Shown here: positions 20,115 to 31,812 of the stretch, in pieces
Numbering within the stretch: the first letter of the stretch is position 1
Layout: each line of letters begins with the position of its first letter
Assembly: GCF_027942865.1 (NCBI RefSeq)
Contig: NC_134516.1
Location: 17,163,822 to 17,227,821, forward strand
Direction: 5' to 3'
Source: Odontesthes bonariensis
Taxonomy: Eukaryota > Chordata > Actinopteri > Atheriniformes > Atherinopsidae
Length of the DNA: 64,000 nt
Translations under genes and position numbers: made by a program
The notes under the pieces: generated by a model
The model's input: the letters and a program-made list of their open reading frames with translations, nothing else
What the model was told of the DNA's origin: nothing
The model's database searches: none

Positions 20115-22522
20115 TCATGGAATATCTCTGGTCGCTCCTTTCCGCTTCAATCTGCGAGAAAGAGAAAACAGCTGAGTTTAAAATACTGTGGGCAGAATGC
20201 CAAGAATGGCCACGTGTAGAACAAAGTAAAAATGTCTCACGTTGCTCGGATCAAAACGGCTGCAACGACGCAGATGACTGCTATTACAGCGACGATGACC
20301 CATGCGCTGACCACTCGAGACTGAGGCTGCTCTTCCCCTGAGGACAAACAACACACAGTCAGTCTGCGCAGAAATAAGCCAAATGATATATTTCCACAAA
20401 AGAGAAAGAAGGGCGGAGTCTCCATGGTGGCACTGTTAGATCTCGAGAACTGACTCCTGTGAACTGTTCTATGACCTCCCCAGAGAGCTGCCTCTGCCCA
20501 GCACAGCTCAGTGCAGCCTGACATGGGGTTTCCTTGAATATGAAACCTGAATTAAAGTGAAACAGAAGCCGAATGCTTGAGTCACAGCTCAGCCAATTCA
20601 GAGAAAACATGAGTCATTGAGTTTGCACTTTGTCATTTGTGTTTTGAGTTCTCTTCCCTTCCTGGATGTTCTCAGTATGACGTTCCCAGTATGACGTTCC
20701 CAGTATTAAGTTCCCAGTATGACGTTCTAAATTGTCCCTTTGTTTCTGAGGAAATGAAGTGGCTTTCAGGAATTTGTGGTTGAGTGTGTTTGTGAACCGC
20801 AACATGTATATTACTGTATTACAAAAGCCTTTTTTATTTCCCCCTGTCACTAACAGGTAGTGACCAGGATTAGTCAAGATGCACCCTGCCAAGAATTTCT
20901 TGATGAGGGTATCTGTAGAGGAAATTTGTCTGTGGGACTTCATTGAGCTTAACAGGAATTCCCAACTACATTCTCCCTTCGCAGGAAGCTATGTGCACAT
21001 ATTTTGTGGATGGAGCTCTCTGTGCAACCACAACCATCTCTACACCTACAGTGCCACGCACGAAGACTTCTACATCTATACAAACTACATGTGATGCACA
21101 CCTTTCTTCTCACCACCACGTGAAGCCAAAGGTATCCTCTCCCGCCGCTCTCCCTCCGTTCCTCTGTTCAGCACACAGTCCACATGTCCGCTCCAGTCGG
21201 CGGGTATTTTCAGCGTGGTGATGCTGCTGCTGGTAAATGTGTTGTCGCTGTTTTCGACGGTGGTTGTAAGCGATGGGTTGATGGTGTCGGCTCCGGGTGA
21301 GAAGTCCCACTCGATGGTTGGAGTTGGTTTACCCGTGGCCGAGCAGCTGAACACTTCCTGCCTTTCTTTCTCCTCGTGTCCACTGTATGTGGGGGCATGG
21401 CTTGTGTTCACCTTTGATATTCCTTCATGGGAAATAAAACTTGATGATGATAATCTAACACACAAACAATCTTCAAGCAGAGGATGGCAGCAAAAAAGAT
21501 TTTCTTTTCCTTTTTCCTCTCAATTCTATCGATCCACAATTTACCTTGAACTTTAAGGCACATCTTGTTCTTTTTAGACCCATCAGGGTACACATTGAAT
21601 GAGCAAATGTAGCAGGCTTCATCTTCCCATGTTATATTCCTCAGAGTGATGGATGTCGAGTTGAGAGATGCTTCTGTGAAGATCACTTTTCCGCGGTAAA
21701 GCGTATTAACCTGCTGTCCAAACCGATTGCTGTAGGTTGCCAAATTCTCCACGGACTCGTCATTGAAAGCCCTCTGCCATGTGATCTGGAGCACTCCTGA
21801 TCATGGCAACAGTAAAAATGTCAGAGTTAGAAACGGGTCAGGGTTACAACCAGAGCTACTTAATCTTTAACTAATTTTATGGCTCCAAATGTCACAACCT
21901 GAAATCCCGCAGCAGGTGTATTAGATTGGTAAAGGAAGGGAAGGATTTACCTGTTTGGGTGGAAACTGCACATCTGTAATGCGCATCCTTGCCATACTCG
22001 GCTTTTAAACTTCCAGAACCACTGACTTGAGAGGCAGAGGCTGAAAATAAAACACAGCGGTAGCGTCAGCAATAGCAGGCTGTAAATAAGAAACTGAAAT
22101 TAAAGGGCCAAACCTTACTTAAGGAAAAGTATAATTAGTTTAAGGTTCTTAAAGTATTGAGCTTTGTCAGTGTACTGTTTTCAAAAGCTGACCTCTGGAT
22201 GAAGTCTTTTTCTGTATTTTGATGTTATTCATTACATCCTACTCTGCTGTAAATAGTAACACAGCAGCCAGATAAAGTGGAATGAAGTGTGAAATATATG
22301 CATCTTTCTATCTATCTACATTATATATCAATATCAATAAATATATAGATATATAGATATACTGTGTTATATAACAATACACACCATAAATGAAATGTAC
22401 AAAAATAGAATAAAATAGATTCTGTAAAAGCAAAGGCATGAAAAAATAGAAGAGGTTAGCCTCTCCTGCCAATGTCACGTACCTTTAAAAACAAAGCAGG
22501 TCACAAACAGGATCAGTAACAT
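20115..22522 (-). CDS. Divergent CD200-like membrane glycoprotein, gene E
   Basis: Six exons splice in frame to 274 residues: signal 22483-22522 (MLLILFVTCFVFKG), V part 1 21951-22040, V part 2 21545-21796, C2 21114-21422, membrane 20241-20337, tail 20115-20151 (all complement, GT-AG, phases agree). V part 1 holds the B-strand cysteine (DAHYRCAVSTQTG), part 2 holds ITWQRAFND, the WEDEACYICSFNVYPDG stretch and MCLKVQG; C2 has FSCSATGKPTPTIEWDF and HVDCVLN. Membrane: AWVIVAVIAVICVVAAVLI; the tail RATLKRKGATRDIP is short and basic, like that of mammalian CD200. Unlike genes A-D the V domain is split by a phase-1 intron. If the membrane exon were not spliced it would stop at once after RAT, so either form gives a short tail. 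Probably the least altered CD200 relative in the window. Confidence 0.85.
20673..20727. repeat. Four-copy 14-bp minisatellite
   Basis: CAGTATGACGTTCC repeated four times (third copy CAGTATTAAGTTCC), in the intron between the C2 and membrane exons of gene E. Confidence 0.85.
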
Positions 22523-24003
22523 TTTCTTTGACAGCTGCGAAGATACTTTCAGTTTTGCCTCGGAGAGGGAGTTTATGTATCCTGTGCAAAACAAGGTGGG
22601 GCTTCTTCTTAAAACAAAACACAGCATCAGCTCTACCATCTGGGAATTCAGGAGTTTTTTTTTGTGCCTCAAAGCAAATCAATCAGCTCACATGAGACTG
22701 TAACTAATTTTCACAATTACACGAAAGCAGACTTCAGGCTAAATTTATGATGCTGGACCAATAAATAAACACAGTAAGGAGTGTTCTCTCTTAATAATCA
22801 GAGATTGGACATGAGGACTAAAATCTTGAAACTGAAACTTAATAATAAGCCTGAAACATGATGTCACTTTAAAGTGTTTTTAGACACTTTCATAACTGTT
22901 TATTTGATGATATTCTAGTTGCCACAGCCCCAAATCCACTTCAATTGAAACTCTCCACTTCAAAGTTAATTCTACTGTTTCCTCCTATGATCGCTGTGAT
23001 ATCTGGTAAATGCTTACTGTACTTCTGCACGTAAAACAAACATTTACTGGATCTCACATCAATAACCTCAAGTTGACAAAAAAAAAAACCCCAGAGGCAG
23101 AAGTTCCTCTTATTGCTGCGTGTGGTGTTTCGAGGTTATACTTATAACCCCCCAGAGGCAGTTCATGACCAAATTAACATTTTCATCATAGTAAATGTGA
23201 GATCACACTCATGTGATTTCTGACAGAGTATGTTTCTACAGCCCACTGAAGTCGATGTGTGTCGGGGAAGTCCACCCTGAGGAGAGGACGGCAGGAATAC
23301 AGACTTTCATGAGACAAGTAGCTTGAGTAGTTGAACTGAAATTAGGGAACGCATATAAATTATGACATATTAAACAGGTCAAGCCCTTCTTACGTAAAGA
23401 AAAATGTCACCACGCTATTTCCTTGAACATCCAATGGATGACGCCACCTTTGGTAAACTCCATCGAAACAGAAGATGACAAATTTCCTGTCATCGAGAAT
23501 ATCATTGTGTTAAGACAATAACTAGCTCTGAGACCTCAGGAAGCGTAACAAGACCAAAAAGCTTGTTACTGTAAGCTTGCGCAGTGACCTCCACAGCAGA
23601 GCGCAGTCGTAAAGAGGAAGAGAAGCACACAACACTTAAACCCGAGTTGTGTTTGGTGGGATCTTGGCCTGACTACAAGTTCGTGGCATAACTCGAGGCT
23701 TGTTACTTAATAACAATTAATAACCATGTGTCTTGTGTACTCTTATTTGCTGAATCATAAGCATGGGGAAGTTCCTCTTTTTGTTGTCACGTAGGAGGAA
23801 AGAACCTAACTGCTCTTGGGAAGGATTTTTTTCTATCAACAACAAACATTTGTAAGGTGTTATTGACTATACATGGAAAACATACCATACCGCTGTACTT
23901 TGACAGCTTAGCAGGCTCTAAAAACTACTCTTTTATTTTAAGTATCACAGTAACTCATGCTGTAAAATCCTGAAAAAAGCATGAATCATTGATATTACAT
24001 AAT
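22523..24003. other. Intergenic DNA upstream of gene E
   Basis: AT-rich, with TATC/ATAT simple repeats around 22310-22380 just inside gene E. No gene seen. Confidence 0.4.
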
Positions 24004-24535
24004 AATATCAGATATAATTCTGCATATATGGTAGTGCCCAGAAATCTTGAATCATTTCCAGGAAAACACTAAATTAGTACAGGAATTTATTGACGTATGT
24101 CCAAACATGAATGGGAATACAGTATATAAGGCACATTTCTAACAAGCTTGAATGTAAATATTTGGTGTGAGCACCTTTAGTCATCAACACAGCCTGAACC
24201 TTCTTAGACAAACATTCTTATCATTTGTATACAGTAAGTAGTATTCAGGAATAGTTCTCCAGGCTTCTTGAAGGACATCCCAAAGCTCTTCTTTGGATGC
24301 CGGCTGCCTTTTGCTCCGTTCTCTGTAAAGACGATCCCACACTGCTTCGGTAATGTTAAGAACGGCTTCTTGACAGCCACCCTTCCATGGAGACCGCTCC
24401 CTCACATTTCTCCTCCTATTTCTAAAGAAACTGGAACAATTTACTTGTCTTTGTGACAGGCTGCTGGTAAAGTGCCAAGGGACAGAATTTAAAATGTATC
24501 TTAAAACATAGATTACTCTGTCAGATGTCAACTGT
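24004..24535 (-). mobile_element. Tc1-like transposon relic (transposase C-terminus)
   Basis: The complement encodes LNITEAVWDRLYRERSKRQ then PASKEELWDVLQEAWRTIPE, the end of the DDE catalytic region of Tc1/mariner transposases; in the next frame it continues LSKKVQAVLMTKGAHTKY, the usual Tc1 C-terminus. The frame change between the two and the missing N-terminal half make it dead. Clear terminal repeats were not found. Confidence 0.8.
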
Positions 24536-26991
24536 CTGATGGGAGGATTGGACTGAAATTAAGTTAAAAGAAAGAAATCTGACTCCTCGGAAGCAAAATA
24601 TACATAAATGAGGTGTGAGTTAGATTGTGCGAGTAAATTTGTTTTTAGAATCCATTTCCAATGCAGGGAAGTACCAAACTACAGCCTTCCTCAGCTGTTT
24701 GTGGTGAAGCAATAGCGTCAGAATTTAAATCCCCACCCCTTTAATCTAGATAAGACCAGAATATTTACTGTTTTATGTACAGGCGTCACCTCTATAATTT
24801 CTAAACTTATCTTTGCACAGCAGTTTAAATCAGTCTCACTCTGCCAGTCAGGCGTACAACTACTTCAGTTTTCTGAGTTTCAAAGTTGAATGCTTTGCTT
24901 TGAGAGTTCAACTGCATCTCTAAAAGGACTTCCTCAAGCCACTGCTTCGGTTGTTATTTTTGCAACGTGACTGCACACGCAGCAGAATGCAGAGTGTTTC
25001 TCCAAAAGGTGAAAAACAGTTTTTTTTCTTCAAAAGGACGTCGCTCAGTCTAGTGGAAAAGAAACATGCAAAGCACATCATAAGGTATCTATCGATCGGT
25101 CGTGCAAATCAGAGCAAATAATAAATTTCTAATCAGAAAAAAACACTCCATTTACACTTTTAAAAGAAAGAGAACACGACACATCCTCAGAGTAGGCTCT
25201 TTCATGTATGCCTTTTCAAGTTAGGACTGATGCGCCTCTGTTCCGCATCGGGTTATCTGTGAAAGCACAGAGACCAAACAGGGGAGACTGAAGTCAACCC
25301 GCCATCGATACGCCGACGAAGCCGGCAATGGAGGTAGTGACACAGATGAAACAGTCCTGATTTGTCTGATTCCACTTTGCTCGCTTGATGTGTTCAGGGA
25401 CACCAGTGATGCAGGGCTGATATTCCTCTGTTTGGATTCATTCATAATCTGATTTATGGAACAATTTGTTGCCTTCTTATTTGGCTGTCGACGGTCCTTT
25501 CCGATTTATAAAGTGATGGATTATAAAGAGATTTTAAAAATGTTTTGTTCATATATGTCAACTAAATGCTGAACACACAAACATCTACTTTGTAACTTTA
25601 TTCCAGCATTTAAAGAAAGAATGATAGAAAACTTGTCTTACAAACATTAATAGTCGTAGTAAAAGTGATCGACTGGAGAAGTTTCTAACATTAACCCCTC
25701 AAGTGTATATCAAACTGTGATGTAATCAATCTACTGAGATCTGCCAAACTCAGCCAGTCTGGATTGTAAAGTCTCTTCTCATCAGAGAGAAAAAGAGACA
25801 CGGAAGCTGAAGCTCACTGTGACACTGGCAGCCTCAAATGGGCCTTGTCATGTGGTCACTGATCCCTGATTAGGTTGTTGACAAAGTGCAAACCTGTTCA
25901 CACGAAATAAGATGCTGAACGTGCGAGTCAGAGCACAAGAGCTGAGTCGTTTCCCTGAAATGTCCCCAAGTGTGCTGAGGAAATAAGTTCTATTGATCCC
26001 AAGGAACTCCAACTATTGCAAGTCTGCACAAGAATATCAACCACCAGCTAAGAAATCCAGGAAATGTAACGGACTCTATCGTACATACACTGAATGCATG
26101 TGAAAGGAGGAAGCAAACATGGCTCACAGACGTGTAGGGATTTTCAGACGAGGCATTTTTTACCTCGTTGTTCCTCTGAAAGTAAAAGGGAACGTCAAAA
26201 TTCGCCGGGGAACGCCAGACAGGAAAAAAAAAAAAGATAAAAAAAAAGAAATCTCTCAGTTAAAATATTTCCAAGATGATGGAAAGAACCATCCTTGTGT
26301 TTCAAAATGCTTAACAAAGGAGATCATCACACAGATACAAGATGTAGTTTCAGGCAGGTAGTTTTTGTAGGTATGCAGCCTAATGCCAGTTTGTGTCAAA
26401 ATCCAACACCACCACCAAGTGTTGGTTCCGCAAGCACAGGTCAGTTCATAAAGAGGTCAAATGTACGGTTTTTAGTTCAAAACAAGGGGAGTTTTTATTT
26501 ATGCACGCATCTACAACATACTGTAAGTATGGCTGAACTACATACCAGGAACAACAACTAGTCCTGGCTCAGGGATAATGATCAGGAGCAGCAGGCATAT
26601 ATTTACAGGTGATACCAGCACATTACTGCAAGAGTGAGATCGAAAAGCTGGAAATAAAAACAAAAAACTCTCGGTTGACTTTTGCAGGCAATAATTCTGG
26701 AATAGCAAAAAACAGCCGAGTGGAACATGCCTTAAGAGTGATTTGTTTCAAATTTACTTACATCATCACATAATTGCAATCTATTCCAAACTATTTGAGA
26801 TCTCCAATGCTTTATGCTCAGGTTCCAGGAAACACAGTTGCAGCAGGAAAAGTCCAAACCACAGTTGACAGCAATGAGTAATGAGCACACAAAACAATGC
26901 ACGACGCACTTGAACTATAGCTTGTTTATATGCACCAGAAAGCTATCACACGTCACATCTTCCCAAGAAGGGGAACAACCTGTTCCGCAGA
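24536..26991. other. Intergenic DNA without supported genes
   Basis: Reading frames around 25221-25445 and 26119-26561 are short and unlike any family I know. Nothing else is visible. Confidence 0.4.
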
Positions 26992-27531
26992 TTATAGTTC
27001 TGCGTCTATCGTCTTGACGTGTTGCTTTGCTCTGGTCGCGAACCACTTTTCATGTTATGCTTCTGCAACCATAACATGACTCTCGCGAGTCGCGAGAACT
27101 TCGGTGGGGGGAGTGTATATATTCCGCTGACACGCTGATCCTGGTCAAAACAACAATGGCGCGTCTGCAAGATACTATGGAGATGGATATGGAGTTGCTC
27201 GACCTTGAAGAAGAAAGGATTCTGCTATTGGAGTTGGCGAAAAGACGAAGGAGGAAGCGTAGGTGGTCTGTACGCCCGTTGAACCAGACCAGGGAAGAGA
27301 CTGGGGAGTTTGCTACACTTGTTAAACCCGTAAAAGCACACCGAGGACCAATCACAGCCGCTTTTGTCTGCGCACTTCCGTTGGTGGTCTGCGTGCGTCT
27401 GTCGTGTAGTCAGGATTTTTTTGAGGTGCACGAGAACGCGCGCAGAGCCTCTGCGTGGGGGAGTGGTCAAGATTTTGACGCTCGCAGAGGCTATGCGTCC
27501 GAGCGTCAGAGGCTTTGCGTCTGAAGCATAA
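26992..27531 (+). mobile_element. PIF/Harbinger-type element 1
   Basis: Starts TTATAGTTCTGCGTC and ends GACGC/GCTTC-type inverted (GCGTCTGAAGCATAA), with TTA/TAA at the ends as expected of PIF/Harbinger. The plus frame from 27156 begins MARLQDTMEMDMELLDLEEE and runs into RRKRRWSVRPLNQTREETG, which is like the N-terminus of Harbinger transposases (RRWVRPLN motif); the DDE core is missing. Non-autonomous. Confidence 0.7.
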
Positions 27532-27542
27532 AGGGCGGATTA

Positions 27543-28196
27543 AGGCTGATTCATACTCGGCGCAAACGCGCAACTGTTCTGGCTCGAGAACCATTAATGA
27601 CGTCATCGAAAGCGCCAGCCCCTTCACAGTTCCTTCAGCTCATAAGGGCAGTTTGCGCCGAGAATGCGTCACATTTGCAGTTCTCTCCAGACCAGCGAGC
27701 GTCACTGTTGAGGAAACAAGCTGAAAAGCATACGAAGAAAGCATACACAATGCCACCTGTGGTGTCACGTCAGCAGAGGCTGGCACATCTGATGCGGAAT
27801 GAATTTACTCTGGGTGTAGAACTGTATATGTATCTCAGAGCTAAGCGGCTGCAGCAAAAACAGAAGAGAAGGTGGGATGTTCGTCCTTTGCAACAAGACG
27901 AACTTTGTCAAACGTTGTCCCAGTGTAACTTCATAGACGTGTCGTACAGATGTTTGTAGAGGCGCATCCTCTCGGTCACCACGGTCTCTGCAGTGTTCAT
28001 TTTTTCTTTTTCTTGGTCAGCTGTTTCCGGTTGAGCGCGCGTGAAGTCAGAAAAAAAGTTGTGTGCGCGCCCTTGCGCCGCGCGAGGATTTTCTAGCTTG
28101 CGAAGGGGGGCGTGGCGGAATTTTGGGACACGTGACCGTTTGCGCCATTTGCGACCAGCTAGTATGAGCGAGGTCGCGCCGAGTAAGAATCAGCCT
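27543..28196 (+). mobile_element. PIF/Harbinger-type element 2
   Basis: Ends AAGGCTGATTCATACTCGGC and, inverted, GCGCCGAGTAAGAATCAGCC. The plus frame in 27750-27960 has SRQQRLAHLMRNEF and KQKRRWDVRPLQQDE, again the Harbinger-like N-terminal motif, and no catalytic part. It abuts elements 1 and 3. Confidence 0.65.
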
Positions 28197-28544
28197 TTAT
28201 ACTTCTGCGTCTATCGTCTTGACGTGTTGCTTTGCTCTGGTCGCAAACCACTTTTCATGTTATGGTTCTGCAACCTGGGTCTGGAATTTCTCGGGACGCA
28301 CAGCAGTTTCCCCTCGCGAGAATTTCGGTGGCGCCGGCGGAAGTGTTTATTTTTCAAAAAAAAAAAAGTGTATGCAAGATATGGATCTGGAGTTGCTCGA
28401 CATCGAAGAAGAACAGCTTCTTTTATTGGAGTTGGCGAAAATGCAAAGGAGGAAGCCACACAGACAACCGGAAAGGCACACCGAGGACCAATCACAGCCG
28501 CTTTTGTCTGCGCACTTCCGTTGGTGGTCTGCGTGCGTCCGACG

Positions 28545-28575
<31 letters not shown>

Positions 28576-29356
28576 TTTATTAGTAATTCAACAAAATAAC
28601 AGTTTAGCCAGGAGGAGCATAGGAATAATAATAAAAAGAAGATGACCTTCATGATGCACTTACAAAAAGAAAGCTAATGAACACAAAGACATATGTGCCA
28701 AGGAATCTCTTGTAACAAAAAAATAAAAATTAAATTAAATTAAAAAAAATTAGGAATTATGACAACAGTTCGTCCAAAATCCCAAGTTGGGAACAGGCCC
28801 ATATAGTTGTTTTTGCTTTTTTATTAGTTAAAGCTCTAATTGTAAGAAGGTATTGCTTTAATTCAACCAAAAAGACAAAAAAATATGGTTTTCTTTTCAA
28901 AAATTTGTGTTTGTGTATGTGAAATTTAGCTTTAAAAATGAGTAAATTAATAAAGAAAATCTTTGGATTCATTTTAGCACTTTGTTGATAGCCAAATAGG
29001 ACATGTTCCCAGAACAACTGAAAGCTTGCAAAAATTTTTAAATCAATATAATTACAAAAATGTTGCCAGAACTCTTTAGAATGAGGACATAACCAGAACA
29101 AATGAGTGATGGACTCGGGGCAAAGATCACAGAAGGTACAGTTCACATTAATTTTTGAGTTGAATTTCTTCAGGTAGTCTTTAGCAGGGTAGATCCAGTG
29201 AATGAGTTTATAGCGTGCGTCCGACGTGTAGTCAGGATTTTTCTGAGGTATCGCACGACAACGCGCGCAGAGCCTCTGCGTGGGGGAGTGGTCAAGATTT
29301 TGACGCTCGCAGAGGCTCTGCGTCCGAGCGTCAGAGGCTTTGCGCCTGAAGCATAA
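28197..29356 (+). mobile_element. PIF/Harbinger-type element 3, interrupted by a LINE
   Basis: Same family as element 1: TTATACTTCTGCGTC start, CGCCTGAAGCATAA end, and shared inner text (GTCTTGACGTGTTGCTTTGC; CAAGATTTTGACGCTCGCAG). Translation from 28374 keeps MQDMDLELLDIEEEQ. Split by the LINE at 28545-29212. Confidence 0.7.
28545..29212 (-). mobile_element. 5'-truncated L1/Tx1-type LINE
   Basis: Minus-strand insertion with a poly(A) tail (poly-T run from 28545) and a 14-bp target duplication GCGTGCGTCCGACG (28531-28544 and 29213-29226). The complement encodes the C-terminal part of an ORF2 protein: LIHWIYPAKDYLKKFN, then a CTFCDLCPESITHLFWLCPH zinc-type motif with the following FWQHF. Only the last 0.67 kb is present. 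Confidence 0.85.
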
Positions 29357-29481
29357 ATCAGGCTTGAAGGCTTTAGGTGTTTCGGTACACCAAACGTTTT
29401 TCATCTTACCACACCTGATATGGTGATCTGACTAGGTGTGCTGACTGCATGCGCTGCACAAGTATATAAGACGGGGTTTAA
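29357..29481. other. Short spacer
   Basis: Between the Harbinger cluster and the palindromic element; nothing seen. Confidence 0.4.
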
Positions 29482-30136
29482 AGGATAAGACCGGTTTTTT
29501 GACATTGGGCCCTTGATTTCACATTATAACATGATGTTCTACTCACCCCTGCTTGTTGTTGGTCATTTGGAGCTGTTCCGAAGATATTCGCGAGGCGTCC
29601 GGCTGCTCTCTTGAGATATTCGGCCATGAAACGGTTTCCTATGGGCAAGCTTATACAGGTACAAACTATGCTGTTTATAATTTACTAATTACTCTACACC
29701 AGCACTGATAACGTGGAGGTGCGTCGCTTACTTAAAAAAATCCGGGTTACTAATTTTGAATTTTAGCCGAATGAATAAATAGGCAGCAGGTCTGTGGGCT
29801 GTCTGTGGTAGTAGCACGACGATGATGTCAGTAACACCCACTTTACGACAAAAAAATCAAAATTACAATAACCCGGATTTTTTTAAGTAAGCGACGCACC
29901 TCCACGTTATCAGTGCTAGTGTAGAGTAATTAATAAATTATAAACAGCATAGTTTGTGCCTGTATAAGCTTGCCCATAGGAAACCGTTTCATGGCCGAAT
30001 ATCTCAAGAGAGCAGCCAGACGCCTCGCGAATATCTTCGGAACAGCTCCAAATGTTCAACAACAAGCAGGGGTGAGTAGAACATCATGCTATAATGTGAA
30101 ATCAAGGGCCCAATGTCAAAAAACCGGTCTTATCCT
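29482..30136. mobile_element. Near-palindromic TTAA transposon (foldback MITE)
   Basis: Left arm 29482 to about 29770 and right arm about 29851 to 30136 are inverted copies, separated by about 80 bp. Termini are AGGATAAGACCGG / CCGGTCTTATCCT flanked by TTAA (29478-29481, 30137-30140), so it belongs to a TTAA-target group (Kolobok- or piggyBac-like). In each arm, reading inward-to-outward, there is an ATG-led frame MAEYLKRAARRLANIFGTA, then PNVQQQAG and a GTGAGTAG splice donor (plus strand at 29991-30073), which looks like a captured first exon of a gene or transposase. No full ORF. Confidence 0.8.
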
Positions 30137-31812
30137 TTAACTGTCAGAGCGTGCCTGGTTTGGCGGTTGACCAGGAAAAAAATGCAGACAAGTGATTAAT
30201 AAAAGAAAAAGTGTCAGCTTGAGTAAAATCTTGCAGTAAAGTTGCAGATTGCAACCAAATGAAAACCACCCGCCTCTCCCTTCCCTCTTTCAAGCATGCA
30301 AGTGACCACCGAGATTGTGAAATGCCTGCTTTAGAACTTTGTTTGACTGGTTATGAGCAAAGAATACAGAAACATAACTCAGTAACGGAGGTTAGTATTC
30401 TCACTGTGACCAATCAGGATCTCCCTAGCTCTGTGACCGCTTTTAAAAGAAATATTTGTTTCAGCATCCTTATGTATGCTGTAAAGTGAATTCCAACAAA
30501 CAACGGATGACCTTAATAATTGAGAAAATCCAATGAGTGAAATGGAAAGAGGAATCCAAGTCAAATATGTGGCTTTGACAGTGCTGTTGAAATTATTTCC
30601 TCATTCTTCTAGCGTTGAACTGATAAGATAAAAAGATAAATGTTTCAGTGGCACATACCAGCATAGCATCTGGTTGTCACCTCATGAATTATAACACCAC
30701 TACCAGAAATAAAAGTCAAGTTCTCCTGTTAAATCCATCACTTATTCATATAAAATCTCAAAATATATCACTTATTGAAGAGCTGAAAATGATCTCCAAA
30801 AGTTTGAATTGAACTATATCAGTGCATAATACAAGTGTATTTTGTGGGAAAATTGCAACTGGAATACATTATGTTGAGAATCAGTTACGCACAAAGTTTT
30901 TGTAACCGTTTTTGTAAAATTTTGATTTAGTGCAATTAGCATAACTGCCCCGCAGCAAAGAGTTTGCATGTCCTCCCCGGTTTTCTCCTGGTGCGGCATG
31001 TTCATTGGGTTTATTTGTGGATAAATGAACAGTTTCAGAATTTGAAAGAATCTTTTCTTTACTAGATACTCTGATAAAGATGAAGAAAAACAACTTCTCT
31101 GGATTTTTACATAAAAAAACCAAAAAACTTATTTGCCCTCTACAGGTGACGCTCAGGTACGTGGGTGCAGATTGGGCATAAGCCCAAAATGATAATCTTA
31201 TCTGACACCCAATTTTGTCAGCAAAGTGGGGGCAGATGGGCAAACATTGTGGGTTCCTTATTTGTTCCCATTTGGGTCACCAATGGGGAAAGCAAGCAGA
31301 TCATGTAGATCCTTGAACATCCCATACAGAAGCTATTTTGCGGGCCATTTTCCAACCGAATGGGCCCCACATACTCCTATTGGATGAGAAACACCAGTGG
31401 GAATGCAATTGCTTTGGGTTTTTAGTTTCAGCAAGAGAAAAGCAGAAAAGAAAAACTAAGCTGAACCCTTAAACAAGAGTAATCTGAAACATACAGTCAG
31501 AAAAAAATTCAAACAAAAAAGCAATGAAACACAGAATCATTCTTTATTTACTGTCCAATTGTCATTTGTATCAAATTTTGCACGGGCATGAATACCTTTG
31601 GGCTTTACTGCATCATAGTGTCTGCAGTTCATACAAAAAAACAACACATCGCTTCTTTAAGTTAAAACCTATGACTGTTTGAGCTGACTTGTATTTCAGA
31701 TGATGAGCCGATTCTGACCAGCAACTTACAACTGAGTGACATATCTGGTTCAGTTTTAACAGAGCAACAGTGCCACCTTGTGGACAACAGGCTCAAGTTC
31801 ACTCCTCACGAA
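30137..31812. other. Intergenic DNA downstream of gene F
   Basis: No gene seen. A short piece near 30965 (GTTTGCATGTCCTCCCCGG) resembles the inside of the SINE at 38185. AATAAA on the minus strand near 31543 may end the gene F transcript. Confidence 0.35.

Noticed and set aside
24184-24531. 115-residue minus-strand frame as a host gene
   Set aside because: It is the C-terminal part of a Tc1-like transposase with a frame change.
28041-28645. Three overlapping plus-strand frames of 117-180 residues with long phenylalanine runs
   Set aside because: The F runs are the poly-T end of the LINE at 28545 and the frames cross transposon ends; not genes.
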